This document shows, one piece after another, positions 47,381 to 58,623 of a DNA stretch of 64,000 nucleotides. This DNA is from Thelephora terrestris (lineage: Eukaryota; Basidiomycota; Agaricomycetes; Thelephorales; Thelephoraceae). The notes beneath the pieces were generated by a model. The model ran no database searches, had not been told where the DNA came from, and worked only from the letters and a program-made list of their open reading frames with translations. The stretch spans positions 558,001 through 622,000 of the forward strand of contig WIUZ02000010.1 in the NCBI GenBank assembly GCA_015956445.1. Reading direction: 5' to 3'. Each line of letters begins with the position of its first letter. The stretch's first letter is position 1. Made by a program: the position numbers and the translations under genes.

Positions 47381-48060
47381 CTACTCTGCTTCATCATCAT
47401 CATAAATATCTTCAGACTGGCGCATCTCTGCCAATGCCTCGATGAATTCTGAGCTCATCTCTCTTATTGTACCCTGTATCGCCTTCGTGAAAAATTCCAT
47501 GTCTCGCACTGTTAATGGGCGATCCTGTTTTTTGATTCAAAACCCCGTGTACCTGGCTAAGGCTTCACCCACCTTATCATCAACACGGGACCGCTCTTGC
47601 GTCTTTGGGAGTTTCATGCCTTCGTCGCGCGGATTGGCTGCCTGAGTGCGATGCTCGATAGGAGGAGGCTCTCCGCGAGAGCCGTAACGTCCATGCAAAG
47701 ATGATGGAAGAAGCGGGACTATAGGTTGATCTTGGCGAATAGAGGGGGGTACTCGCTTCTGTCGATTGACTGGGTCATCACTGGTGGGGTTATCCGGCTT
47801 CCACGGTTTGAATGGCCTCGTTGGAACTTCGGGATCCTGCGTCTGCTTTAATGATCACTGCTTGGCTTAAGATGAGAAGAAAAAGCACCGTACAGAAGCT
47901 GCAACGAGTGCCCGAGCCCGTTCCAGCGCGGTCACGGGATCTTCTTGCTCGGGCTCGGATGAGTTCGTCCGGCTTGGTTCCGTCGCCCGTATCGATTCGC
48001 CGACGAGGAATTCACGCTGTGAATTTCTGCTTCGTTCATTGGGGAAGAATTTCACGCGTT
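47381..48060 (-). CDS. Hypothetical protein
   Basis: Minus-strand gene read from MKFFPNERSRNSQREFLV (about 48055), EDPVTALERARALVAAS, then an exon starting DPEVPTRPFKPWKPDNP and ending TQERSRVDDK, and a last exon DRPLTVRDMEFFTKAIQG to the stop at 47381 with an acidic end. The 48-nt intron near 47525-47572 removes an in-frame TGA. No family recognised. The polar Pro-rich middle followed by a short helical acidic end is unspecific. Confidence 0.4.
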
Positions 48061-48810
48061 GATCACCCTGGCCGCGGAATCAGCATGGATCGTGACATTG
48101 TGGCAGTCCTGCACTCCTCACCTTGTCTTCCGCAGATACGCTCGAATGCAAGGTTCGGGATCGGTGGGGCGATTGCGGTCTAGTGGAACCTCACAATCTA
48201 GAGAACAAGGCAGGCAGTACTGTAAGACGTACAAAGCCGGCTCTTGCTTGCTACTTCCCACTCGGAGCTCTTGAGGACCACGAAACTGTCGGGAACCTGG
48301 GGGTGAGTGCGCATCAATCTCTGGTCGTCAACTGCGATGCCCATGACCTGCCTTGTTCAGGCTCGTGCACACTTGACTCTGGATGCCTTTGTCTTTGACC
48401 TCGCCGATCGTACGGCTTGCTTACCCTCTCGTGACCGTGCCTGCGCATGTCTGGGGCGTCGGAAGGAGTAAGGTCTGGGTGGTGAAACTAGAGGGGCCGT
48501 CGGGGGCGACAGGAGACGAAGATGAAACCTGTGAGGATATATTAGTTGAAGGCACGAATCCAACGTGGGAAATCCGACGCTTGGGCCCAGGCTATATTTC
48601 CAATCGTGAACGTTTGAACGACCAATGTTATGTAATTTTTTGGTCAAGTTGTACGACAGACGGAACCCCGACAGACGGAACCCATCATTTCAGACCAGAT
48701 TCAGCGCGGACGTACTGCACAGGGCTTAACACTTTTCAGCTAACGTGGTTATATATTACAAGGTGGGGAATTCGCGGAGAGGAGAGGCCAGGTACATGGA
48801 TGATTGCCTA
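48061..48810. other. Spacer, no gene seen
   Basis: Frames on both strands (for example 48383-48814 plus, 48647-48357 minus) overlap and show no motif. It lies between the hypothetical gene and the 3' end of gene D-left. Confidence 0.35.
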
Positions 48811-49555
48811 CTAGATATGGCAGTAAGACATACATTCGTAGTGTCTGTCAAACTCGTGCATGAAACGAGCAAAGGCTGCGCAGGTTATGTAGGTAGCAAA
48901 GGCAAATATGAAAATTGAACCTGAGATATAAATTGCGTATCTCCAAGATACGACAACGTTCATACGAAGGAACTCCGAGCCGGGCGTATCAATTACCGTC
49001 AGCCTGAAGTTGCGACTCTGTGGATGAAATTCAGGGCGATTGCGACGGAGCACTCGCACAGCTTGCACTCACGGACGAGTTGGAGTCGGATGGGCTGATC
49101 TATTTGATACCGTTTAGCGTGGAATGGTAATGATTAGGACGGAGACAAAACTCACGTTCACGAGGATGGTCTGGGAGACTTGGTTGACGGCCGCATTAAA
49201 TGACCCCGCACCGCTGATAGGCTCGCCAGCGATGGAGCCCGTGTGCTGCCAGACACGATGCCCGAGACCCTAGAAATAGTCAGCGACCTTCGATCAAAAG
49301 GGGGAAAAAAACGGAAACCTCGGTATCTCCAACAGTTTCTTCACCAGAGTCCCCTCCGTCATCGTCGGGATCGGTAGAATCATGGGGCTAGGGAGGATAA
49401 TGAGACGCGACTCGTTAGCAGGAGTCAGGGTAGTCACGGACCGCATCGGCTGCTGGTGTTCCTCTCGTATGCGCTCCAGAGCGATTGGCGGAACCAATTG
49501 GATTGAATACGGCCACGGACCTCGAATTCGGGTCGGGAGAGGAGACGTCGGACAT
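48811..49555 (-). CDS. Gene D-left: unknown single-pass membrane protein
   Basis: Starts MSDVSSPDPNS at 49555, probably with a short first intron. It continues RIREEHQQPMRSVTTLTPAN, MTEGTLVKKLLEIP and, after an intron, GLGHRVWQHTGSIAGEPISG, then SPSDSNSS. A 55-nt intron (GTGAGTGC to CATCCACAG) leads to a last exon with a hydrophobic helix (YAIYISGSIFIFAFATYITC) and a His/Cys-containing end CMSYCHI. The part up to 49047 lies in the inverted repeat and is identical to D-right; the membrane exon lies outside it and is unrelated to that of D-right. No signal peptide, so probably tail-anchored. Function unknown. Confidence 0.5.
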
Positions 49556-50487
49556 TTCAGATGATAAGAGAAAAGAGTAAGAAGCGGTAAGTGGTCAATG
49601 CACGAAACGATGAAGTGAAGCTGAGGCGAACGAACCTTTATAACGAACCTTTATACCTTTGAGAATTTCCACTGAGCCAACGGCTATCTGCGATTAGCGA
49701 TGGATCCGTCGTCCCAGCACCTTCCCGAGGAAGCAACCTCGCCTCGTTTCGATGGAAGAAGATCGAAGACCTTTTCTTCCTGAAAGGATCGGATCGTAAT
49801 ACAGCCGGATAAGAGCTGGGACACCACCTGTTTCTGAAACTTGAATTTTCCGGGTGAAGTTGACGTGAGGAATCGCTGAGGCGAACGACAGGCGCATGAG
49901 GAAGGCTCGGTGGCAACAAAGTCCTTTCAAAAAGATGGATCCGCAGGCCGAGACCAGGTCTTTTCAGGCCGACCAGCTGAGCCTCGCACGCCACATTTCA
50001 TTTCCGAGCCAACGGAGAGGCTCAAGGAGAGGCTCAAGAACACGAACACATTCATTCCTCAAAGAAACAAAGAAACCTACGTCGAAACATTTCACTCTTA
50101 GCGTGCTTCTAACCGGCACAACAAAAATCAGACGCCTAACACCAGGCACACGCGAGTCCAAATCCGGTCGGAGGCACCACAAAGCCCCCGCTTTCGAAGA
50201 CCCCGCTTTCGTGATCGATCACCGATCACAACAGAATGTTCGGGGCAGTATATGGGCGCTTCGTACGAGTTGAAAGAAAATCGAGGGACGCGTCAGACGC
50301 GATTCATGATTAGATAAGACCGTACATTAAATAACATATATATTTCAACTCTATCACGAAAGAAACGAGGACAACAAAGATGCTCAAAGACATATCAAAA
50401 TTAGTTCAACCGACGGAAGGTGGAGGAGGTCGCAGAGCCGGTGCAGCCTCCGAGAGAACACCAACGCTCGTACCCAATCCCAATGAT

Positions 50488-51122
50488 CTAAGAGGTGATC
50501 ATGGTCGGGAAGCGTTTCCTGGTGCCCGAAAACAACTTGTGCTTGCGAATAAACCTGGAGAAGACGTCGAGTCAACATAGAGTGGAGCGGAAAGATGGCT
50601 GCATGACACGTACTTCGCCGCCGCAATGTCGGCTTGGTAAGGGCGACTGACTCGCTTTAAGTACGGAATAAAACGGCCAGTTTTGATGACGGTGAGCTCG
50701 CCCCTCCACGTAAGCCCCGTGGAAGTCTTGACGGATCGGTTGATATCGCAGTATCTGTACCAGTAACCAGTGACAAGGTACATGTCTGCACCGACCACGA
50801 CACGGCAGTCGTGAATCTTGACGGAACGGCGAGGAGTATCGAAAAGCTCCTCTACGTTGACGTAACGTGGGTTGGATAGGGTTTCGACGGCAGGGACGAT
50901 GGTGTTCAATCGAACAATTTTCTTGCGATGGCGCAGTTGCTGGTAATGGTAAGCTTCGATAGTGCCCCTAGACTGTTTTATCATCGTGAGCATCGAGACG
51001 GTTAAAGAGTGGTCGAAAAATGGCGCACCGTGGGCCCAACTGGCCTTTTGCGAAGAACGGGCATCCTTGGTGGATCGATTTGACGAAGCGGTGCGAGTGA
51101 AATAGCGAGTGGTGGATCCCAT
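50488..51122 (-). CDS. Gene E-left: unknown basic protein
   Basis: Two exons: 51122-50614 and 50554-50488, giving 191 residues that end GTRKRFPTMITS. It starts MGSTTRYFTRTASSNRST. The core holds RRSVKIHDCRVVVGADMYLV and TGYWYRYCDINRSVKTSTG. The alternating pattern suggests a beta-rich fold, but no family is recognised. A TATATAAGG box lies only about 20 bases before this ATG, so the true start could be further in. It is head to head with gene F-left across about 260 bases. Identical to E-right. Confidence 0.5.
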
Positions 51123-51381
51123 CTAAGGCTGTCCTTATATACTGTGCTTTGAGCGAGAACATGCGTGCTGAGAGGAGAAGACGTCATGTAAAAGGGGAAA
51201 GGAAAAAAAAAACAAAAGCAGAAACTTGAAATATTGAAAATAGACGGTGATCGGGGTTGCCGACTTAGTTTCGACTCGGGTCATGCCACGGTCTACACAT
51301 ACCTTTGGGCCTTTGTGGCCGGCTTCGCATGGTCACCTTGGCTCCTCTCGAGTGGGATATAAAGTGAGTGGATCATTGGCG
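51123..51381. promoter_or_regulatory. Bidirectional promoter of E-left and F-left
   Basis: About 260 bases between two divergent ATGs. There is a TATATAAGG-type box facing E (about 51135-51143) and GATATAAAG facing F (about 51356-51364), with an A-rich tract (about 51190-51220) between them. The same sequence lies between E-right and F-right. Confidence 0.6.
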
Positions 51382-52521
51382 ATGATACAGACCAACGTTG
51401 ACGCTGATATGTCTGCCTCCAAGTATACGCTCCCGTGTCCCGTTTATCTTCCGTCGTCCGGGGGGTACACCAGCTCGAGGCTCTCATCTGAAGTGAGTTC
51501 ATTTACCATCTCTTCCTGTATTCTGACTCACGACTTTTCGATGCAGCCCTTCCATCGGCGTGTGTTCGCGTTTCGCAAATACAGCGTAGAAGAGGACGGA
51601 AGGCTGGTCGCTAGGACAAGGAATGGGGGTCACGAATTGTGCGCCTCCTCGATTTCTTATCGCGAGGACGAAACTAACGCCGTGATTCTCAGCCGCAATA
51701 AACCATACGAACGTCCATCCAGGCCGGCGACCTTCCAATCGAAGAACCGGGACGTTCCCCAAGCATCTCAAGACAGTCTCCCGAGAAAGCAGGTGGAAGG
51801 CGCAGCCTTGAGTCGCTTGTTTCAACAGCTTGTGCCGCTCACGACGGATCTCTCAAATTTCGAGTCCAAGGCTGCAGCGATATGCGAGGCCTTCGACCTG
51901 GACCCCACCACGTCGACTGAGATCATTAGTTCGTTCAAGCATCGGTTACCGGCCGATACGTCTCAAAGATCAAAGTACGTTCGACGTTCTTATTTTCGCG
52001 TCTTACCGTTGAAGTCAAGTCCTAGCCCGCCCGCAACAAGTGGCCCCACTATTTCTGAACCTCGTCCAACTGACTCCCTCGCACCCTTTCGTGAATCCAT
52101 TGCGGACCCAGGACCGTCCATTAATACCGGTCACAGCCACGCCGCCCCTGCCACCACTGCTGAAGCTACGTCCACACCAACTCCGTTCAAGCAGCAGCGG
52201 CCATTTTCCTCTGGCTCTCCCGGGTTTACTACCTGGTATACCACTTCTTCCGTGGACAATATCACATCGCCGTCGCCTGGGATCACCCCTGAAATTGGCG
52301 AGCTTTACATTCACCACAACAGGGTGACTGATATCCACCACGTCTGGCTCTACGGAATAAACCGCCAATGGAAATGCGTTACTGAACAAGAGAAGGTCTA
52401 CCATCCCGCTATCGAGGACCGCGTACTTAGTCTGAGAGCCAACGGAACCCCAAACTGGATCACAACAGCGAGCTTTACCACGATACGCGGTCGTAAGGGG
52501 AAGGCGAGAGGGGGGGTCTGA
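51382..52521 (+). CDS. Gene F-left: unknown protein with conserved C-terminal domain
   Basis: Start MIQTNVDADMSASKYTLP (51382; MSASKY at 51409 is also possible), 379 residues. A GTGAGT..ATGCAG segment (51493-51546, 54 nt) could be an intron or read through, as its length is a multiple of three. The first part holds FHRRVFAFRKYSVEEDGRLV, then LSRLFQQLVPLTTDLSNFES and a Pro/Ser-rich linker. The C-terminal domain reads TWYTTSSVDNITSPSP, ELYIHHNRVTDIHHVWLYG and VYHPAIEDRVLSLRANG. Up to 52072 it is identical to F-right; after that the two proteins align but differ at most positions. Function unknown. Confidence 0.55.
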   Translation: MIQTNVDADMSASKYTLPCPVYLPSSGGYTSSRLSSEVSSFTISSCILTHDFSMQPFHRRVFAFRKYSVEEDGRLVARTRNGGHELCASSISYREDETNAVILSRNKPYERPSRPATFQSKNRDVPQASQDSLPRKQVEGAALSRLFQQLVPLTTDLSNFESKAAAICEAFDLDPTTSTEIISSFKHRLPADTSQRSKYVRRSYFRVLPLKSSPSPPATSGPTISEPRPTDSLAPFRESIADPGPSINTGHSHAAPATTAEATSTPTPFKQQRPFSSGSPGFTTWYTTSSVDNITSPSPGITPEIGELYIHHNRVTDIHHVWLYGINRQWKCVTEQEKVYHPAIEDRVLSLRANGTPNWITTASFTTIRGRKGKARGGV

Positions 52522-52919
52522 TTTCATTGTCTCTCCCGTATATCCCGTACCCCAACATGTATCCATGTGCAAATGTCGATTCTTATCCTAACCTACGATT
52601 CCCCCGGCATCCGGCATTCGTATACTATATCGTGATCTACGCGATCACATTTCAGGTGCATGAATCTTGTTTAAAAGTGGCCGAATCGCGTCGAGCACCA
52701 CGGACCTTCTAGTGTCCAAGGTCTCGGCTCACATGAGCTAGGAATTCCGATACTAACACGCTTCAAACCTAGGTACCTAGGTCTCCGGGTAACGGAACAT
52801 TGATGAAACGTGCCCTTGCTCGTGCATCGAAAAGATCGATGACACCAGATCTGGACATACTACACCACGGGTCTTCGTCCCACGTCCACCACTTCCCCCC
52901 CTTCCACTACCTCAGCTAC

Positions 52920-54116
52920 ATGATGTCCACCGGTGGTACACTTGACGCAGAATTCGAGGCTATTATGGCTGCAGTCAAAAACAAGCCGACACCTTCTCGT
53001 CCCAAGAAGGTTCTGCACAACCCCAGTGGCTCGAACGATGGCAAATCTGTATCATCATCCAGTGGTGGATATGGCCCTAGCCGCATCCACCCGAGAAATG
53101 AAAGAGCGTCACCTCAACCGACCATTCAGACGGTACGTTTTCGTGTACTTTCTCCCCCTCCCCAAGGCATTGATTACCACGTACAAAGAAATACGACACG
53201 GTCGTGAAAGGATTCAAAGTCCTCGAAACAAGCTACGATGAATCCCAGAGGAAGCTTACCGTCGCTGAGGAGCGGCTCTCGAACGTTAATGCTTCATACA
53301 ATGCATTGAACGCAGAGATGGAGGTAGCCCAGCAGGTCCTGCATGATCGTGAGACGGTATGACAACTCATTTAAATGAGGAATATCCATTGAGCAAAGCT
53401 GCAGGAAATCAATACATTGCGCAATGATGTTGAGGCCAGCAGGGCTGCCTTGCAGATTCGAGAGGCGGTAAGGCAATAGTACGGTCGTGAGAGACATTGC
53501 TGAGTGACTTCTAGGAAATTGGAAGCCTCCAAAAGGAGTTGGAAGAGAGCAAAGCGGCACTGGCTGATCGCGAAGAGGCGCGGTGTTATGTCAATCCCGA
53601 GATTTCATAGTTATTAACAGTTTTGTAGAGACTGAGGCGTATTCAAACGGAGGTCGAGGTGATACTCCATTGCGGGATCTGTCAATCCGTTACCATCGAA
53701 CCATTCAGGTATGATTTTCAATAGCTTACATGATGGATATCATATTCAAAGGATGATGTTACAGTACCGACTGTCGACATACGTATTGTGCGACCTGTCT
53801 CTTCGAATGGTGGAAATCGAGTGGTGCGACTACGTGTCCATATTGTAGGACCGTTTGCAAGAATGTTCCGGTGCGGGACCGCTCAAACGGATTGGCCTTC
53901 CTCATCTTCAACAACTTCGAAGAACCCATCGAATCATTTGATGCAAATGAGTTTGCGGAACTCATGGTAGAAATCCAGGAGGCCGAAGAAATCCGGGAGG
54001 CCGAAGAAACCTCGGGTACAGATACGGAACAAGAGGTGATGATGGTCGACTACGCGTTCCCCGAGGGTGCTGGGACATTCGCCGACCCAATGGACTTGAC
54101 TGCTCTGTGGAACTGA
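52920..54116 (+). CDS. Coiled-coil RING-finger protein (putative E3 ubiquitin ligase)
   Basis: Starts MMSTGGTLDAEFEAIMAAV (an in-frame ATG at 52803 is also possible). Five or more short introns separate exons with a Ser-rich N-terminus, a long coiled coil (LTVAEERLSNVNASYNALNA, LQEINTLRNDVEASRAAL, EIGSLQKELEESKAALAD) and a C3HC4 RING: HCGICQSVTIEPFS, then TDCRHTYCATCLFEWW and TCPYCRTVC. The tail is acidic (IQEAEEIREAEETSG) and ends FADPMDLTALWN. All RING zinc ligands are present. RING proteins recruit E2 enzymes and transfer ubiquitin. The gene lies between the arms of the inverted repeat and has no second copy in the window. Confidence 0.8.
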
Positions 54117-55984
54117 CCGTACACTGGATCCCGGCGCCCCGCAAACCTCCATAAATGTATCATTTACCTTTGAATTGATTTGAACAATTGCAGTTATGAA
54201 AATGTTTCACGATTATCCCCATGAGAAGGGCTGGCCATTTACTCTGAGCCGATGGCAACTCACGAGAAAAGCAGTGACCGAGGTTGATAAGGGTTTGAAA
54301 AGTAATAGAAGCCTGAGAAAACCGGGGCCCCGCGAAGCAGAGGAGACTTGAGGGCGGCGGGAGAATCGTTCGAATGATCACACTGAGGACAAAGTCCAGA
54401 ATGTTCCCACGCTTGCTCCTCCGGCGGCCCAAAAATATTGTACCGCAGCTATTGTAGAATAACAGATGTGCCATTACCAACATTCTAAGCTATTAAACTC
54501 TAAAAGTGTGAATCAGAAGTGCGAGAGGACGTGAAAACGTCTCAACAACAATCAACAAGAAATAGATAGACGGGTCAACAACAATGCTGTATGAAGCGTT
54601 AACAACGCGTATATCGAGACCCTCAACGCTCGAATCCTCAAGCAGAAGAAAACTCGGAGCGTACCATCGCGGAGACATGGTGGCCGGAGACTCCTGGAGG
54701 AAGCGTTAAAACCGCCACACAAAACCCAAAGACGACGAGTACCTGTTTCAACAACGGCTCCCGTCCCAGAACTACCCTCCAATGATTGCAGCCACGGAGG
54801 AGGAAATGAGGGTGGCGGGAGAGAAGAGGCTGTGGAGGAAGCTACGCCAAATCTTCCAGTCCCCCAGAGAGATGTGGCGGACAGTGACGTCGAGGTGTCA
54901 AAGCGCAGAATGCGATGGGTCCCTCAAATTAACGAGTGCTGGAGGGAAACCACCCGACCGCCAAAACCCAGGTCTGGAAGCGATGGCGAAGAGTGTCGAG
55001 TCAAGACGGATGATGGAATCCGTGCAAGTCTCCATGTTTGAGGCTCATGCTCCCACGTGAAGACGGTGTACGAGCCCTCAGTGACGACCGAGCACGACGT
55101 ACTCAACTAGAGAAGAGGGGGTCTTGTGGGGAAACGAGTCTTGGCGTTGCGAAGGTCGGTGAAGTTCGGGGAAGTGGGAGGGGTCCGTCGTACGAGGCTA
55201 GAAGAAAATTAATAGATGACAAAATACGCGAGAATCGAAGGGGTCTGTCATTAGTCTGGAAAGGAAATCGATAGAAGTCAGAATACGCGAGAATCGATTT
55301 GAAAAAGGGTCAATCGAACGAGAGAGAAAGAGAGGGTATAAAGAAAAAAGGGCGCGATCCACCCAGCGGTAACCCGTTGTCCTTCCAAATTTCTTCCAAA
55401 ATTCGAGGTGCTGGGGTAACCAGGGGCTGAGAGGTGGCCGATTCGTGCGAAGAGGGGAGATATGAGAGGGAGGAGAGAGAGAGGGATGAAGAGAAAGTGA
55501 GGACGAGGGAGAGAGAAGAGTTCGTGGTAAGTACTGTTGGCGGAGACCGTTCGGCGTGAGAATTGCTGGGATTTTTACGTTGACACCCGTAGATTGAGGA
55601 AAGAGGGTTTTGGGAGCAACAGGGGTGGAGGCGGAGGTGTCGAAAGATGAATTGTCCGGTGAGTTTGAGACGAGGGTGCGGTCGACGCGAGGTGTGCACG
55701 GGGATACACGGGAGGGTTTGAAGCCAAGAGACGGGTGTTGCGCGACGTGTTGAGGTACGGCCAGTCGGTTCCGAGGGTTCCGAGGGTGGAAAAGAGAGAT
55801 GGTGGAGGACAGGAGAGGGAACGGTGAGGATTTGGGGGGCAGCGCCGCTTATGAACGGAATATGGTTTCAGGTACCGGAGTTTGGATCAGTGCCTTCGAT
55901 TGACCGGATCCGATTCGGCAAGACAGACAGCCGGTATTACTCCTAGAGTCCTACTAGCCCGTTCACCTGCCGTCGTTGTTTCCT
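54117..55984. other. Spacer between RING gene and WD40-2
   Basis: About 1.9 kb with no gene I can support. Frames at 54782-55060 (plus) and 55699-55310 (minus) are low-complexity and lack motifs. A purine-rich stretch (GAGAGAAAG type) runs through about 55310-55540. Confidence 0.4.
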
Positions 55985-57471
55985 TCATCCTCGCCCATCT
56001 GCGCGGAATGTGTCGAAAAAAGTGGGTATGCCACTTACTCTTACTCTCTGACGGCGTTTGGGTGAAGTCGATTTTTCCGCTTCCAAAGTCCATATCTGGA
56101 TGATTGACTGAGACGTTCCAGTAGCGATTTGTCTTGTCCCAGTTTCTTCCACGAAGCAAAACGCCTGCATATCTTGATAAAGCCGGCGTGTACGGGGGAT
56201 GAAACTAGCACGCACCAGCGCTTGAACATAATCGTCAGCTACAAGGCCGAAATCTCGATCAGTATTATCAAGTGAGATTTCGAAAGGGTCGTACGGTTGT
56301 GGTCCAATGTTTGAATCGTTTCCGCCGTGTATGCATCAATTATCATTGCGTCACCAGACGTACCTCCCACAAGTAGAATCTTCCCTTCATCGACGAGCAG
56401 CACCGGAATCGGAACGTTCTGGCTGATACGGAGATGGAAAGAACGGCTAAAGACGCGGTCTGGGATTCTGTACCAGTCCAATCCATCATATAGGTTGGCA
56501 ACAACGACAACTTTCTCGTCAGGAGAAACGGCAGAACTTGCGCTATGGTCTGTGAGTTGATATCCACTAAGAGTTTATCAACACACAAACGCACATGTTA
56601 CACGTTCTCGGGGTAATTTGCCATTTTATTTCCATCGAATCGACATCCCAGCAACTGGAGACAATCATAGTTAGACCAGAAGCTCAAGGGGAGGGTAATC
56701 AAAATGACTCACACTATCCCGTGATCGACATATGAGACCACCAACAACCTCCCGCCCTCGATGAAATGAAGAGAGCATGCAGTGGGTTCCGGGAGTTCCT
56801 CATCCAGTCCTGGTAGTGACGGCGGCTCGGGCAGGTTGTTTGCGTTAGTCCAGACGGCTTTCGTGGTTAGTTCAGCCAATCGCAGTAGCATGTCGGGGTG
56901 GGAGTAATATTTAGCTCACAAATGGTGTGCTGCTCTACGACAGCTACGTCGGATCCGTAGGATAACGCGACCCTTGTCCCAGTCTTATCCGAGGCTATAC
57001 AATGTATAGATCCACCCATTTTATCGGTCCAGACTTTGTTGCAATCATCGATCTGCAAAGATTAGAACGATAAAGAACGGGAATTGAGACACGGTCACTT
57101 GCAAGTGAATGGTTCTCGAAATTTATAGTGTGCACGTCTCCGCTTCTATAGCCACAGATAAGTGTCTTGGGAAAGGTTGGGTGCCAGATCACGGCGGTAA
57201 GGGATGAAGCGTCGACATAGCGTTTCACGGGCTTCCACGTCGATGTGGAAAATACCATCAAAACACCGTCGCCGCTGCCACTTGCGAGAAATTTCCCATC
57301 GGGGGAGAATTGCAGAGCGATGATGGAGTTGTTGTGACCGGATGGTAGCCTGGTTTTGAGGGTGTAGCGAGGGGCAGTCATGGATTGACTTGAGCTCAAC
57401 CTCGTGGCGACAACACATGCCCGATTAGACAGCGTCTGTAGTTCCCACGGGTTGCGGTCCTCGGGTGGCAT
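55985..57471 (-). CDS. WD40 protein, paralogue of WD40-1 (WD40-2)
   Basis: The likely start is MTAPRYTLKTRLPSGHNNS (57381). Blades include HNNSIIALQFSPDGKFLASG, VIWHPTFPKTLICGYRSGDV, KMGGSIHCIASDKTGTRVAL, CSLHFIEGGRLLVVSYVDHG, LYDGLDWYRIPDRVFSRSFH and LLVGGTSGDAMIIDAYTAET, then TGTRQIATGTSQSIIQIW near the end. The blade order and the (N/D)GVDWYxxxD-type block match WD40-1, while overall identity is low. I did not find an obvious C-terminal membrane helix like that of WD40-1. Several introns; the exact 3' end is uncertain. Confidence 0.65.
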
Positions 57472-57576
57472 GAAAGGCGCCGAAATAGTTCAAAGGTCTA
57501 TATTTTAGTTCAGGAAAGGTACAATCGAGAAAGGCGTAATGAATAAGTAAAACAAAGGAGAGCAAGACCAACGGCA

Positions 57577-58623
57577 TTAACGCCCAGACTTCTCCCTCCG
57601 AGATTGGATGACGGCATAATTCGCACCTGAAAGCCACGATGGAATACCATCGGAGCGAAGAAGAAAAAATCTATCAGCTATAGACGGGTGCTTCACGTTC
57701 TCCGCGGATGTGATGTCGGTCCAGTTACAGCTGATGTTGCACAACCAGACCTGTTTCGTGTCCGTGCTAAGATTTGTATGGATATATAGAACTCCTGCAG
57801 TTGCGGGGAGAGAGGCCGGAGGTGAAGAGAGTGGTGTGCTTAACGCAGTGGTATACCAGACCGTGCAACCCTTCGGGCCGGAGGTGAATGGCCGTTGATG
57901 TTTGACTGGAACGGGAATGGGTGTGAGGGAGGCAGTTGGACGAGGTTCAGAAATAGTGGGGCCACTTGTCGCGGGCGGGCTAGGACTTGACTTCAACGGT
58001 AAGACGCGAAAATAAGAACGTCGAACGTACTTTGATCTTTGAGACGTATCGGCCGGTAACCGATGCTTGAACGAACTAATGATCTCAGTCGACGTGGTGG
58101 GGTCCAGGTCGAAGGCCTCGCATATCGCTGCAGCCTTGGACTCGAAATTTGAGAGATCCGTCGTGAGCGGCACAAGCTGTTGAAACAAGCGACTCAAGGC
58201 TGCGCCTTCCACCTGCTTTCTCGGGAGACTGTCTTGAGATGCTTGGGGAACGTCCCGGTTCTTCGATTGGAAGGTCGCCGGCCTGGATGGACGTTCGTAT
58301 GGTTTATTGCGGCTGAGAATCACGGCGTTAGTTTCGTCCTCGCGATAAGAAATCGAGGAGGCGCACAATTCGTGACCCCCATTCCTTGTCCTAGCGACCA
58401 GCCTTCCGTCCTCTTCTACGCTGTATTTGCGAAACGCGAACACACGCCGATGGAAGGGCTGCATCGAAAAGTCGTGAGTCAGAATACAGGAAGAGATGGT
58501 AAATGAACTCACTTCAGATGAGAGCCTCGAGCTGGTGTACCCCCCGGACGACGGAAGATAAACGGGACACGGGAGCGTATACTTGGAGGCAGACATATCA
58601 GCGTCAACGTTGGTCTGTATCAT
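57577..58623 (-). CDS. Gene F-right: paralogue of F-left with diverged C-terminus
   Basis: Identical to F-left from MIQTNVDADM to SEPRPT, then a different, shorter linker (SLTPIPVPVKHQRPF) and a diverged form of the same C-terminal domain: VWYTTALSTPLSSPPAS, VLYIHTNLSTDTKQVWLCN and VKHPSIADRFFLLRSDG. 348 residues. The domain order, spacing and Trp/Tyr positions match F-left, so the two are true paralogues whose 5' halves were homogenised. Function unknown. Confidence 0.55.
   Translation of the reverse strand: MIQTNVDADMSASKYTLPCPVYLPSSGGYTSSRLSSEVSSFTISSCILTHDFSMQPFHRRVFAFRKYSVEEDGRLVARTRNGGHELCASSISYREDETNAVILSRNKPYERPSRPATFQSKNRDVPQASQDSLPRKQVEGAALSRLFQQLVPLTTDLSNFESKAAAICEAFDLDPTTSTEIISSFKHRLPADTSQRSKYVRRSYFRVLPLKSSPSPPATSGPTISEPRPTASLTPIPVPVKHQRPFTSGPKGCTVWYTTALSTPLSSPPASLPATAGVLYIHTNLSTDTKQVWLCNISCNWTDITSAENVKHPSIADRFFLLRSDGIPSWLSGANYAVIQSRREKSGR

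Larger units (their letters stand above)
49047..52072 (+). repeat. Left arm of 3,026-bp inverted repeat
   Basis: Pairs with 57933-60958 in reverse orientation. Coordinates of matching features always sum to 110005 (for example 50499 with 59506, and 51247 with 58758). All translated frames inside the arms are identical. Identity stops at single-base mismatches at 49046 and 52073 and falls off beyond. Confidence 0.92.

Noticed and set aside
51975-52014. A 40-nt intron in gene F
   Set aside because: Removing it shifts the frame to a quick stop, whereas reading through keeps the conserved C-terminal domain in frame.
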